From contig JARRLN010000007.1 in assembly GCA_037386965.1 (NCBI GenBank), forward strand, positions 1-38,792: a stretch of DNA of 38,792 bases. Direction: 5' to 3'. This DNA comes from Nitrospirota bacterium (GTDB taxonomy: Bacteria; Nitrospirota; Thermodesulfovibrionia; Thermodesulfovibrionales; JdFR-86). Each line of letters opens with the position of its first letter. Within the stretch, counting starts at the first letter, position 1. The translations under genes and the position numbers were made by a program. This document shows, in pieces, positions 15,892 through 24,434 of the stretch. Below the pieces are notes generated by a model. It was given only the letters and a program-made list of their open reading frames with translations. It did no database searches and was not told the DNA's origin.

Positions 15892-17106
15892 ATGGCAGAA
15901 ATGGTATTCCAATGGGCCGGGAAGACGCCTCAGGGGACGATAGAGTCCGGGGAGATGACGGCCAAGTCAAAGGACGAGGTCCAGGCACTCCTCAGGCGAC
16001 GGAAAATCACGCCCACCACCATAACGGAGAAGCAGAAGAAATCCTTCTGGAGCCTTCAACTGGGCGACAAGAAGATCACGGACAAGGACATCGTCGTCTT
16101 TACGCGCCAGTTCTCGGTGATGATAGACGCGGGCCTCCCCCTGGTGCAGGCCCTGGAGATACTGTCTACCCAGGTCGAGAACAAGAGCCTGGGGAAGGTG
16201 CTGGCGGCCATCAAGGAAGACGTGGAAGGCGGCTCCACGTACGCCGACGCCCTGAGGAAACACCCGCGGACGTTCACGGAACTCTACGCCAACATGGTGG
16301 CGGCCGGCGAGAGCGGCGGTATCCTGGACACCATCCTCCAGAGACTGGCCGCCTACATGGAGAAGGCCATGAAGCTCAAGAAGAAGGTCAAGGGCGCCCT
16401 GGTCTACCCCGCCACCATCACCGTGGTAGCCGTCATCGTGGTGGCCGTCATCCTCGTGTTCGTGGTCCCCACCTTCACCGAGATGTTCGAGACCCTGGGC
16501 GGCACCCTGCCGGTGCCGACCAAGATAGTGGTGGGCATCTCCGACTTTATGAAGAGCACCTGGTGGATGATCCTGATTGCCCTGGTGGGCCTGGTGATCT
16601 TCCTCAGGCAGTTCCGCAGGACGCCCAAGGGCCAACGGATGACCGACGGCCTGTTCCTCAAGCTGCCCATCTTCGGCGAGCTCCTGAACAAGGTGGCCAT
16701 CTCGAAGTTCACCCGCACCATGGGCACCCTCACCAGTAGCGGCGTGCCCATCCTGGAAGGCCTGGAGATAACGGCCAAGACCTCAGGCAACAAGGTGGTG
16801 GAGCTTGCCATCATGGACGTCCGGCAGGCGGTCAGCGAGGGCAAGACCCTGGCCGAGCCCCTGGCCAAGGCGAAGGTGTTCCCGCCCATGGTGACGCACA
16901 TGATAGCCGTGGGCGAGTCCACCGGCGCCCTGGACAGCATGCTCACCAAGATAGCGGACTTCTACGACGACGAGGTGGACAACACGGTGAACAACCTGAC
17001 GGCCATGATGGAGCCCATGCTCATGGTCTTCCTCGGGACCACCGTGGGCTTCATCATCGTGGCCATGTACCTGCCCATCTTCAGGATGATGACCCTGATC
17101 AAATGA
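15892..17106 (+). CDS. pilC: Type IV pilus inner-membrane platform protein PilC
   Basis: This 404-residue polytopic protein has two repeated GspF-type domains (about 65-190 and 265-395), each followed by membrane segments: a Val/Ile-rich helix around residues 174-195, one around 220-240 and a last one near 375-398. Motifs such as FTRQFSVMIDAGLPLVQALE and the repeat MGTLTSSGVPILEGLE are diagnostic. PilC anchors the PilB and PilT motors and passes their rotation to the growing pilus. The gene overlaps the next one (pilS) by four bases, so pilus motor and regulator genes form one transcription unit. Confidence 0.95.
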   Translation: MAEMVFQWAGKTPQGTIESGEMTAKSKDEVQALLRRRKITPTTITEKQKKSFWSLQLGDKKITDKDIVVFTRQFSVMIDAGLPLVQALEILSTQVENKSLGKVLAAIKEDVEGGSTYADALRKHPRTFTELYANMVAAGESGGILDTILQRLAAYMEKAMKLKKKVKGALVYPATITVVAVIVVAVILVFVVPTFTEMFETLGGTLPVPTKIVVGISDFMKSTWWMILIALVGLVIFLRQFRRTPKGQRMTDGLFLKLPIFGELLNKVAISKFTRTMGTLTSSGVPILEGLEITAKTSGNKVVELAIMDVRQAVSEGKTLAEPLAKAKVFPPMVTHMIAVGESTGALDSMLTKIADFYDDEVDNTVNNLTAMMEPMLMVFLGTTVGFIIVAMYLPIFRMMTLIK

Positions 17107-18656
17107 CCGACGGCTCCCTGACCATGAGGCTCAAGACTCTGATCGCCTTCAGGGTCGTTTTCGTCACGGTGCTGCTGGGCTCTTTCTTCGTCCTGCGCAT
17201 CGGCGACAGGGTATTGCCGTACCCCGCCGCGGTGCTCTACCTGATCATCCTCCTCTACGTCGCCTCCATCATCTATCTGGTCCTCCTGGACAGGGTGCCC
17301 AACCGCGTCCTTGCCTACGCCCAGATAGCCGTGGACGCCGTGGCCATCAACGCCCTCATCGTCTTCACCGGCGGCATCGAGAGCTGGTTCTCCTCCCTTC
17401 TGCTGCTCATCGTCATCTACTCCGCCATCGTCATGGGAAAGCGCGCCGGCTACACGGCGGCCGTCATGGCGAGCATCCTGTACGGGGCGCTCATCGACCT
17501 TCAGTTCTACGGCGTCATCCCCATCGACTTTGCCCAGGGACTTGAGGTGAAGGACTTCCTCTACAAGATATTCTCCCACCTCCTGGCCCTTTTCCTCACC
17601 GCCTATCTCACCGGGTACCTCTCCTCGCGCATCGAGCGCCGGGACATGGACATCGAAGACCTCACGCTGTTCAACCGCGAGGTCATCGAGAGCACCCCCA
17701 GCGGGCTGTTCACCACGGACGTGGAGGGCAACATCCGGCTCTTCAACAGGGCGGCCGAGAGCATCACGGGGTACGGGCGGTCCGAAGTGGCGGGCGCCGA
17801 CGTGCGGCTCGTCTTTCCCTTCATCGTCGACCTCACCGAGCAGAAGAGGATGGAGGCCACCGTGCGGTTCGGCGAGGCCGAAAGGGTCATCGGCTCCAGC
17901 ATATCCCGGATGAAGGACACCAAGGGGGAGGACACGGGCTACATCGGCATTTTCCAGGACCTGACCGAGCTGAAGAAAATGGCCGAGGAGATGAAGAAGA
18001 AGGAAAAACTCGCGGCCATAGGCGAGCTGTCGGCCAACATGGCCCACGAGATACGAAACCCCCTGGCCTCCCTGAAAAGCTCCATCGAGATGCTCACCGA
18101 GGGCGTCATCCCGGAAGCGCAGAAGGAGCGCCTCATGACCATAGCCCTGCACGAGATGGACCGGCTAAACTCCATCATCGACGATTTTCTCGGGTACTCC
18201 CGTCCGACCCCAGTGGTCATGGAAGAGTTCGACCTGCACGGCGCCCTCGAGGACACCCTGGAGTTCCTGGAAAACCGGGACCACGCGGACATCGTCTTCA
18301 GAAGGCGGTTCTCCGGCCCCTTCCGCGTGAAGGCCGACGCCGGGAAGCTCCAGCAGGTCTTCTGGAACCTGGGCATCAACGCCCTGGACGCCATGCCCGA
18401 GGGCGGCTCCCTTACCGTGGGGACCGGGGCCCGCAACGGGCTTGTGGAGATCAGCTTCGAGGACACGGGAAAGGGCATCGCCCGGGAGGACCTGGAAAGA
18501 ATCTTCTTCCCCTTCTATACTACCAAGAACACCGGAACCGGACTCGGCCTGAGCATCGCCTATCGCATCGTGGAGGACCACAAGGGTATCCTCACCGTGC
18601 GCAGCGTGCCGGGCCAGGGTGCGCGGTTCGATATTCTCCTGCCGAGGGACGCATGA
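17103..18656 (+). CDS. pilS: PilS-type sensor histidine kinase
   Basis: The 517-residue kinase has six membrane helices in residues 12-175 with almost no periplasmic loop, the PilS arrangement that senses membrane pilin. A PAS domain follows (about 190-290), then a HisKA domain with MAHEIRNP (His315) and a catalytic domain with the N-box around WNLGINALDA, the DTGKGI G1 box and GTGLGLSI. The start overlaps the pilC stop and its stop overlaps the pilR start (both ATGA). In the classical system PilS phosphorylates PilR to drive sigma-54-dependent pilin transcription; the target gene is not in this window. Confidence 0.9.
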   Translation: MTDGSLTMRLKTLIAFRVVFVTVLLGSFFVLRIGDRVLPYPAAVLYLIILLYVASIIYLVLLDRVPNRVLAYAQIAVDAVAINALIVFTGGIESWFSSLLLLIVIYSAIVMGKRAGYTAAVMASILYGALIDLQFYGVIPIDFAQGLEVKDFLYKIFSHLLALFLTAYLTGYLSSRIERRDMDIEDLTLFNREVIESTPSGLFTTDVEGNIRLFNRAAESITGYGRSEVAGADVRLVFPFIVDLTEQKRMEATVRFGEAERVIGSSISRMKDTKGEDTGYIGIFQDLTELKKMAEEMKKKEKLAAIGELSANMAHEIRNPLASLKSSIEMLTEGVIPEAQKERLMTIALHEMDRLNSIIDDFLGYSRPTPVVMEEFDLHGALEDTLEFLENRDHADIVFRRRFSGPFRVKADAGKLQQVFWNLGINALDAMPEGGSLTVGTGARNGLVEISFEDTGKGIAREDLERIFFPFYTTKNTGTGLGLSIAYRIVEDHKGILTVRSVPGQGARFDILLPRDA

Positions 18657-20023
18657 AAGAGACCAAGGCCAAGATACTGGTCGTCGAGGACGAGAAGAAC
18701 ATGCGCGAGGTCCTGAGCATCCTCCTGGAGGGCGAGGGCTACGAGGTGGTGACCGCCGCCGACGGCGACGAGGGCCTGCAGTGGATACGCAAGGACATCT
18801 TCGACCTCATCATCACCGACATCAAGATGCCCGGCGCCGGCGGCTTCGACATCCTTGAGTGCGCCCGCGAGGCCTCCCCCGAGACCCTGGTCATCATGAT
18901 CACCGCCTTCGGCACCATGGAGTCGGCCATCGACGCCATGAAGCACGGGGCCTACGACTACATCCACAAGCCTTTCAAGATAGACGAGATCCGCCTCATC
19001 GTCAGAAACGCCGTCGACAAGCACCGCCTGAAGCAGGAAGTCTCCCTCCTGCGGGAGACGGTGCGGACCTCCTCCGAGATGGACAACATCATCGGCAAGA
19101 GCAGGCCCATGCAGGAGGTCCTCGCCCTGATTCCCAAGGTCGCCGGCAGCAACTCCAACGTCCTCATCACCGGGGAGAGCGGCACGGGCAAAGAGCTGGT
19201 GGCCAGCGCGCTTCACAACATGAGTCCGCGCGGGGAGCGGGCCTTCGTCGCCATCAACTGCGCCTCCCTCCCCGAGGGGCTCCTGGAAAGCGAGCTCTTC
19301 GGGCACATGAGGGGCTCCTTCACGGGGGCCGTGCAGAACAAGCAGGGGCTCTTCGAGACGGCCAACGGCGGCACCCTTTTCATGGACGAGGTCGCTGAGA
19401 TGCCGATGAACCTGCAGGCGAAGTTCCTCCGGGCCATCGAAAACGGGACCTTCCGCAGGGTGGGGGGGAACACCGACATCCGGGTGGACACCCGCATCAT
19501 CGCGGCAACCAACAAGAATCTCGACGAGGCCATCCGGACCGGCACCTTCAGGGAGGACCTGTACTTCCGGCTCAACGTCATTCCCCTGCACATCGCACCC
19601 CTGAGGGAGAGGCAGGAGGACATTCCCCCCCTGGTGGAGCATTTCATCGGCAAGTACTCCGACGGAAAGAGACAGTTCTCCGGAAGCGCCATGAAGCTCC
19701 TCATGGAGCACCCCTGGAAGGGCAACGTGCGGGAGCTGGAAAACATGGTGGAGCGCATCCTCCTGTTTACAGACACCGAGATAATCACCGACGCCGACCT
19801 CCCGCCGGAGCTGAAGGCGAAGCCCCGGAGCGAGGAGGCCCTTCTGCCGGACATTTCCTCCAACGGGGGCGTGGACCTGGAGGAGATGCTGGCCGAGTTC
19901 GAAAAGAAATACCTCGTCGAGGCCCTCAGGAGCACCGGAGGAAAACAGACGGAGGCCGCGGAGCTCCTGAGGCTCTCCTACCGGTCCTTCCGCCACAAGC
20001 TCTCCAAATACGGCATCAGGTAG
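18653..20023 (+). CDS. pilR: PilR-type sigma-54-dependent response regulator
   Basis: The 456-residue activator has a complete NtrC layout. Its receiver domain has Asp56 in IITDIKMP, with a Lys in HKPF. The AAA+ domain has Walker A GESGTGKE (174-181), the sigma-54-contacting loop GSFTGA (221-226), Walker B TLFMDE (241-246) and an intact arginine region. A Fis-type helix-turn-helix lies at the C-terminus around QTEAAELLRLSYRSFRHKL. Unlike the other NtrC-like gene of this window it appears fully functional. It is last in the pil cluster; a GC-rich imperfect hairpin followed by TTTTCT lies about 20-50 bp downstream. Confidence 0.93.
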   Translation: MKETKAKILVVEDEKNMREVLSILLEGEGYEVVTAADGDEGLQWIRKDIFDLIITDIKMPGAGGFDILECAREASPETLVIMITAFGTMESAIDAMKHGAYDYIHKPFKIDEIRLIVRNAVDKHRLKQEVSLLRETVRTSSEMDNIIGKSRPMQEVLALIPKVAGSNSNVLITGESGTGKELVASALHNMSPRGERAFVAINCASLPEGLLESELFGHMRGSFTGAVQNKQGLFETANGGTLFMDEVAEMPMNLQAKFLRAIENGTFRRVGGNTDIRVDTRIIAATNKNLDEAIRTGTFREDLYFRLNVIPLHIAPLRERQEDIPPLVEHFIGKYSDGKRQFSGSAMKLLMEHPWKGNVRELENMVERILLFTDTEIITDADLPPELKAKPRSEEALLPDISSNGGVDLEEMLAEFEKKYLVEALRSTGGKQTEAAELLRLSYRSFRHKLSKYGIR

Positions 20024-20052
20024 CCCCTCCGGCTCGCGCCGGCGCGCCCTCG

Positions 20053-20081
20053 TTGCCCCGGGGCGCCTTTTCTGCTAGCAT
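20053..20081 (+). promoter_or_regulatory. Candidate promoter for ku-ligD
   Basis: TTGCCC (20053-20058) and TAGCAT (20076-20081) are 17 bp apart, upstream of ku. The leader would be about 25 nt and includes an AAGGAG ribosome site. Each box deviates from consensus, and a possible terminator hairpin of pilR overlaps the region. Confidence 0.4.
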
Positions 20082-20113
20082 CTGGCTATCAAGAAAGGAA
20101 AAGGAGTCGGGGC

Positions 20114-20962
20114 ATGAAGAGCACGTGGAAGGGATATATCCGGTTCTCCCTGGTGACCATCCCTGTGAAGATGTACACCGCCATCTCCCGGAAGACCATA
20201 AGCTTCAACCTCCTGCACGGGGAGTGCGGAACCCGCGTCCGCCAGCACACCTACTGCCCCCACTGCGAGAAGGAGCTGGACAGGGAGGAGATCGTCAAGG
20301 GCTACCGCTACGGCAGGGACACGTATGTGCCCATCGAGGACGAGGAGATCGAGCGGGCGAAGAAAGAGGCCACCGACGCCATCGAGGTGATGAAGTTCGT
20401 CGACGAGGGGAAGATACATCCCCTGTACTACTCCGAGGCCAGCTACCTGGTGCCCGACGGCAAAGTGGGGGCGGAGGCCTTCGCCCTGTTCCTCCGGGCG
20501 GTGGAGAAGACGGGCAAGGCGGCCCTTGCCAAGGTGGTCATCAGAAACAGGGAGCACATCATGGCCATCAAGCCCCATGACGGAGCCCTGGTGGCCTACA
20601 CCCTGCATTACCCCGAGGAAATTCAGAAGGTCTCCGAGCTCGGCGAGACAGCCCTGGCCGCGGAGGCCCCGGTGGACGAGGAGCAGCTCGCGCTCGCCGT
20701 GCAGATCATGGAGAACATGAGCGGCCCCTTCCGGCCCGAGGAGCTCGTGGACGAGTACTCCGAGACCCTCATGAGCATCATCGAGGCCAAGGCCAAGGGC
20801 AAGAAGCTCGAGGTGCGGCGCCCCGAGGAGAGGAGGAAGGTGGTAAGCCTCATGGACGCCCTGAGGAAAAGCGTGCAGGAGTCCCGGCAGATGCCCGGGA
20901 AAAAGGAGATGGCCGCCGGAAGGAAAAGGAAGCCCGGGGAAAGGAAGCGCAAGACGGCCTAG
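20114..20962 (+). CDS. ku: Non-homologous end-joining protein Ku
   Basis: The 282-residue protein is a single Ku core domain of the usual bacterial length. It opens with STWKGYIRFSLVTIPVKMY, the classical Ku start, and has a CPHC zinc-like pair at about 51-54, IVKGYRYGRDTYV and an HGLVAY-like segment (HDGALVAYTL). The C-terminus ends in a Lys/Arg-rich tail (GRKRKPGERKRK), the kind that helps Ku bind and thread on DNA. Ku dimers bind broken ends and recruit LigD. The stop codon abuts the ATG of the ligase gene without a gap, so the two form an operon. Confidence 0.95.
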   Translation: MKSTWKGYIRFSLVTIPVKMYTAISRKTISFNLLHGECGTRVRQHTYCPHCEKELDREEIVKGYRYGRDTYVPIEDEEIERAKKEATDAIEVMKFVDEGKIHPLYYSEASYLVPDGKVGAEAFALFLRAVEKTGKAALAKVVIRNREHIMAIKPHDGALVAYTLHYPEEIQKVSELGETALAAEAPVDEEQLALAVQIMENMSGPFRPEELVDEYSETLMSIIEAKAKGKKLEVRRPEERRKVVSLMDALRKSVQESRQMPGKKEMAAGRKRKPGERKRKTA

Positions 20963-21880
20963 ATGCCCCGCAAGCCCGTCAGGCCCATGCTGGCCTACTC
21001 CTCCCGGCCCTTCGACTCGCCCCGCCACCTCTACGAGATAAAGTGGGATGGCACCCGCTGCATCCTCTTCAAGGAGGCCGGGGGGGTGCGCCTTCAGAAC
21101 CGGAGGCTCCTGGACATAACCCGCCGCTACCCCGAGCTCGGCGAACTCACGGGGGCCATCCGTGCAAAGACCGCCATCCTGGACGGGGAGCTCGTGGTCT
21201 TCTCCGGGGGGCTCACCAGCTTCCCCAGGCTCCAGGAGCGGGAGCACCTGGACAACCCCCTGAAGATATCTCTTCTTTCCAGGGAGATGCCGGCCACCTA
21301 CGTGGCCTTCGACATCCTGTACCTCGACGGCCGGTGGCGGACCGCGAGGCCCCTCCGGGAGAGGAAAAAGCTCCTGGCGCGCACGCTCGGGCTCTCGGAG
21401 CGCCTCCTTGAGTCCATGTACGTGGCGGCCGAGGGGCGGCGGTTCTTCGAGGAGGCCGTAAAGCGGGGCTTCGAGGGGGCGATGGCCAAGGACATGGAAA
21501 GCCCCTACCTGCCGGGCAAGAGGTCGCGCTACTGGCTCAAGATAAAGCCCCGGGGCGCGGAGATTTGCTTCATCATAGGGTACACACCGGGCAAGGGCGC
21601 GCGGAGCGCCACCTTCGGGGCCCTGGCCCTGGCCACCCCCGAGGAGGAGCGGTGGGTGTACAGGGGCAAGGTGGGCACGGGCTTCGGCGAGAAGGAGGCC
21701 CGGCGGCTCAGGGGGAAGCTCGAGGAGCTTCGCACCGCAGAGCCGCCCTCTCCGTCCTTCCGGAACATCAGGGAGGACATCCGCTGGGTGCGCCCCGAGC
21801 TTCGGGCCGAGGTCCTCTTTCAGGAGAGGACCCGCGACGGGATGTTCAGGGCACCCGTTTTCAAGCGTCTGATAGAGTGA
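20963..21880 (+). CDS. ligD: Stand-alone LigD-type ATP-dependent DNA ligase
   Basis: The 305-residue protein contains only the ligase part: adenylation domain with motif I YEIKWDGTR (nucleotidyl Lys27), motif III-like VAFDILYLDG, motif IV FEGAMAKD, motif V WLKIKP and a C-terminal OB-fold. The polymerase and 3'-phosphoesterase domains found in large LigD proteins such as that of Mycobacterium are absent here and would have to be encoded elsewhere if present. With Ku it would seal double-strand breaks. The ATG directly follows the ku stop. The downstream gene fdhD is convergent. Confidence 0.93.
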   Translation: MPRKPVRPMLAYSSRPFDSPRHLYEIKWDGTRCILFKEAGGVRLQNRRLLDITRRYPELGELTGAIRAKTAILDGELVVFSGGLTSFPRLQEREHLDNPLKISLLSREMPATYVAFDILYLDGRWRTARPLRERKKLLARTLGLSERLLESMYVAAEGRRFFEEAVKRGFEGAMAKDMESPYLPGKRSRYWLKIKPRGAEICFIIGYTPGKGARSATFGALALATPEEERWVYRGKVGTGFGEKEARRLRGKLEELRTAEPPSPSFRNIREDIRWVRPELRAEVLFQERTRDGMFRAPVFKRLIE

Positions 21881-21916
21881 GGGCCCCAAACGCTACCGGG
21901 GATGGGTGGGCCTCGC

Positions 21917-22678
21917 TCAGGGGAAGGTGATGCGCTCGGGGTGGGTATAGATGTTGAAGCGCCTGCCGCGGGCAAAGCCCACCACGGTGACCCCGCTTTC
22001 CTCGGCGATATCCAGGGCCAGCGCCGTGGGGGCGGTGCGGCTTACCACCAGGGGAATGCCCCATCGGGCGCACTTGGAGACGATTTCCGAGGACAGGCGG
22101 CCGCTGGCCAGCATCAGCCGGCCGGAGAATCCGAGTTCCTCCAGGAGGGCATAACCGATGACCTTATCCACCGCGTTATGCCGCCCGATGTCCTCGGCAT
22201 GGCAGAGGATGTCCTCCCCGTCGGAGAGGGCCGCGCTGTGGACGCAGCCGGTGGAGTTGTAAAGGTCGGAGCGGTGCTGAAAGCGCCCGAAGACATCCAG
22301 GAGCCGCCCGGCCCCCATGCGCATCGGGTCGCTCCGTGCCCGGGTGGTGTGCTTCTTCTCAAAGCTGATGCCCCCCACGCAGCCCGAGGTGACCGACGCC
22401 CCCTTGGTGCTGACCCGCCCCTCGGCGGCCACGTCCACCGTTATCTCCTCGCCGTAGACGATGCTCATGCGCTCTGCACAGACACCCTCGGCAACACCCT
22501 CGGTCACGAGAAGGCCCACCACCAGCTCCCGCACCATCAGGGGCGTGCAGTACAGGCTCAGGCGCTCCGAGCCGTTGACGCGCACGCGGAGCCTCCGCTC
22601 CAGGGCAACCAGGTCTTCGACCTCGGCCCTGGCGTCCCCGGTGACCTTGATGACCTTCTGCGTACGGGCGCCGTTCAC
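21917..22678 (-). CDS. fdhD: Formate dehydrogenase sulfur-carrier/maturation protein FdhD
   Basis: FdhD passes sulfur from a cysteine desulfurase to the molybdenum or tungsten cofactor of formate dehydrogenase. The 253-residue protein has LVVGLLVTEG in the first half, a TSGCVGG loop with Cys100, GCVHSAAL, the very conserved EDIGRHNAVDKVIG, LMLASGRLSSEIVSK and a C-terminal GFARGRRFNIYTHPERI. The loop has a single Cys instead of the C-x-x-C of the E. coli protein. The GTG start has only a weak ribosome site and a strong promoter close by, leaving a leader of less than about ten bases. No formate dehydrogenase gene is in the window. Confidence 0.93.
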   Translation of the reverse strand: MNGARTQKVIKVTGDARAEVEDLVALERRLRVRVNGSERLSLYCTPLMVRELVVGLLVTEGVAEGVCAERMSIVYGEEITVDVAAEGRVSTKGASVTSGCVGGISFEKKHTTRARSDPMRMGAGRLLDVFGRFQHRSDLYNSTGCVHSAALSDGEDILCHAEDIGRHNAVDKVIGYALLEELGFSGRLMLASGRLSSEIVSKCARWGIPLVVSRTAPTALALDIAEESGVTVVGFARGRRFNIYTHPERITFP

Positions 22679-22690
22679 GTCTCGTTGTGG

Positions 22691-22720
22691 ATTATAAAGA
22701 GTCTCATTTCAGGGGGTCAA
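22691..22720 (-). promoter_or_regulatory. Promoter of fdhD
   Basis: On the minus strand TTGACC (22720-22715) is 18 bp from a perfect TATAAT (22696-22691). Transcription would begin at about 22684, so the leader before the GTG at 22678 is only a few bases. Confidence 0.65.
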
Positions 22721-22726
22721 ACCTGC

Positions 22727-22732
22727 TACAAT
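22727..22732 (+). promoter_or_regulatory. -10 element directly before the divergent membrane-protein gene
   Basis: TACAAT is followed by seven bases and the GTG start at 22740, with no Shine-Dalgarno sequence. The -35 region (around 22704) is poor. The spacing suggests a leaderless mRNA, with the promoter overlapping the -35 region of fdhD on the other strand. Confidence 0.45.
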
Positions 22733-22739
22733 ACGACCT

Positions 22740-23801
22740 GTGTCTCTCTCGGACGCCATAACGGAAGGCTTCCGGCTCGTCAACCGCACCTGGCAACTGG
22801 TGCTCGTCCAGCTCGTCATGGCCGTCATTCAGGCGGTCGGGTTCGTGGTCCTGGTGGTCGTTCCGGTAGCGGCGGCCCTGCTCGTAAACGGAGCGCACCT
22901 GCCGGAGGTAAAAAGCCTGACGGACCTGGCGGCGGCTGCCGGAAACCCCTGGGAGCTCGTCAGCCGCTTTCTCTGGATCTTTGTGGTGGTCCTCGTAAGC
23001 ATTCTCAACTACTTGACCTTCTCGTTTTCCGTCTGGCTCTACGTCCTCGGGGGCTCCGCGGGCGTCCTCGGCCAGGCCGTCAAGGACGCCTCCTTCCGGT
23101 TTTCCATGGGGAGCTTCACGCACTGGGCAAAGAGGCTCTTCGTTCCCCTCATGGGCTATACCCTGCTGGTGGGGCTCCTCTTCATCGGCCTCTTCCTTCT
23201 GGGGTCGGTCTCCGCGGTAGCCGGCTTTCTCGCCCTGGACCGGCTCGCCCCGCACGAAGGCGCCCTCGGGGTCTTCTTCAGGACCTTCTTCATCCTCTCG
23301 GCCCTGTTTTTCCTCTTCGCCTTCATCTTCGGCCTCTATCTTCTGAGCCTGGAGGGCATCGCCCCCCTTGCCCTCCAGGGGGAAAGGCCGTCCCGCTCCC
23401 TGGACAGCGCGTTTGCATTCCTGAAAAGGCAGCCCCGGGCCGTCGGCCTCTTCGCCCTGCTGGCCCTGCTTTACATAGGCGCCCAGTTCGCCCTCGTCCT
23501 GGTGGGCATCCCGCTTCAGTTCGTCCCCTTCGTGGGCATTATCCTGGCCATCCCGTACCAGTTCCTGAGCCTGGCCGTCCAGGCCTACCTGTGCCTGGTC
23601 ATCCTGGGCTCGGTGATGCTTTTCTATCACCGGGGCACCTCCCCGCCGGCCCAGGAGCCTAGCGCCTCAGGGTCCAGCCCGGCGACAGGTACTTCTCCCG
23701 TTCAAGGGCACGGGCCCGCTTCAGCTCTTCCTCCGTGGGAGGAGCAGGCAGAAGGGCCTGGCCCAATACCTCCTCAAAACCCAGACGAAGAGCGTCCTTG
23801 A
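22740..23801 (+). CDS. Six-helix integral membrane protein of unknown function
   Basis: I do not recognise the family with confidence. The 353-residue product has about six long hydrophobic segments: near residues 20-50, 78-105, 135-165, 175-205, 235-258 and 262-300. It is followed by a C-terminal tail of about 50 residues rich in Pro, Gly, Ser and Glu. The layout recalls glycerophosphodiesterase-membrane-domain or DUF-type envelope proteins. The GTG start is the first possible codon and lies seven bases after a TACAAT box. The tail is encoded opposite the 3' end of the lipM-like gene (143 bp convergent overlap), so the tail may be poorly conserved. Confidence 0.7.
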   Translation: MSLSDAITEGFRLVNRTWQLVLVQLVMAVIQAVGFVVLVVVPVAAALLVNGAHLPEVKSLTDLAAAAGNPWELVSRFLWIFVVVLVSILNYLTFSFSVWLYVLGGSAGVLGQAVKDASFRFSMGSFTHWAKRLFVPLMGYTLLVGLLFIGLFLLGSVSAVAGFLALDRLAPHEGALGVFFRTFFILSALFFLFAFIFGLYLLSLEGIAPLALQGERPSRSLDSAFAFLKRQPRAVGLFALLALLYIGAQFALVLVGIPLQFVPFVGIILAIPYQFLSLAVQAYLCLVILGSVMLFYHRGTSPPAQEPSASGSSPATGTSPVQGHGPASALPPWEEQAEGPGPIPPQNPDEERP

Positions 23802-24429
23802 GGGCCTCCGGGGTCACGTCCGGCACCACCTCGCAGAGCCCCGCCGGGGGTGCCTCCTCGCCGGAGAGCCGGAAGACGCGCGCCGTGCGTGCGCGGTCCA
23901 CCTCGCGGGGAAGGGAGCCCTGCTGGAGAAACCCGTCGGGCCAGCGCCTCTGGGCGGAGCCCACCACCTTTTTCCCCCTCAGGGTCACCTCTCCGTAGGA
24001 GGGTGAGGCAAAGCAAAGGGGGCTTCTCTCCGCGGAGGGCCTGCGGCCGGTGTGGGCCGAGGGCTCCAGGCCCAGGAGCTTGAAGGCCGCGAGGAAGGCC
24101 GCGCTCAGGGCGCGGTACGTCCCCAGAAGACTCGAGGGCATGAGGGCGCCCCGCGGCGCCGAAACACTGTAGGTGAGCTCCCGCCCGTGAAACACCGCCC
24201 TTCCCCCGGTGGGCCTGCGCACGACGGCAATGGACTCCCTCTCGCAGAAGGCCAGGTCCACGTCCCGGGCCCGCTGAAAACACCCGATGCTTACCGACGG
24301 AGAGGTCCAGCCGTAAAACCTCACTGTGGGAGGGGCCGCGCCCCGCCGCACCGCAGCCGCCACGGCCTCGTCCAGGGCCATGTTCCAGGCCGCGCCCCCG
24401 TCGGCCGTCTCCACGAGCCTCCAGGCCAC
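23659..24429 (-). CDS. lipM: Lipoyl-pathway octanoyltransferase/lipoate-protein ligase family (LipM-like)
   Basis: The 256-residue protein starts with WRLVETADGGAAWNMALDEA, then has the RRPTGGRAVFHG substrate loop, and LCFASPSYGEVTLRGKKVVGSAQRR, where the Lys of the GKKVVGSAQ motif binds the acyl-adenylate or thioester. The Cys in LCFASPS aligns with the catalytic Cys of LipM octanoyltransferases (CFDAPS region of the Bacillus enzyme), so LipM is favoured over an LplA ligase. The enzyme would attach octanoate from acyl carrier protein to GcvH or E2 subunits. Start GTG 24429 is chosen for a GGAGG site at its 5' side and because the longer frame is not family-like. It sits five bases after cooT. 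Confidence 0.82.
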   Translation of the reverse strand: MAWRLVETADGGAAWNMALDEAVAAAVRRGAAPPTVRFYGWTSPSVSIGCFQRARDVDLAFCERESIAVVRRPTGGRAVFHGRELTYSVSAPRGALMPSSLLGTYRALSAAFLAAFKLLGLEPSAHTGRRPSAERSPLCFASPSYGEVTLRGKKVVGSAQRRWPDGFLQQGSLPREVDRARTARVFRLSGEEAPPAGLCEVVPDVTPEALKDALRLGFEEVLGQALLPAPPTEEELKRARALEREKYLSPGWTLRR

Positions 24430-24434
24430 GGGAC

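Noticed and set aside
20041-20075. Intrinsic terminator after pilR.
   Set aside because: The GC-rich stem is imperfect with a bulge and an eleven-base loop; it overlaps the candidate ku promoter, so I mention it only in the neighbouring entries.
20075-21889. A 604-codon minus-strand frame across ku and ligD.
   Set aside because: It spans two confidently assigned genes and their junction and has no family motifs.
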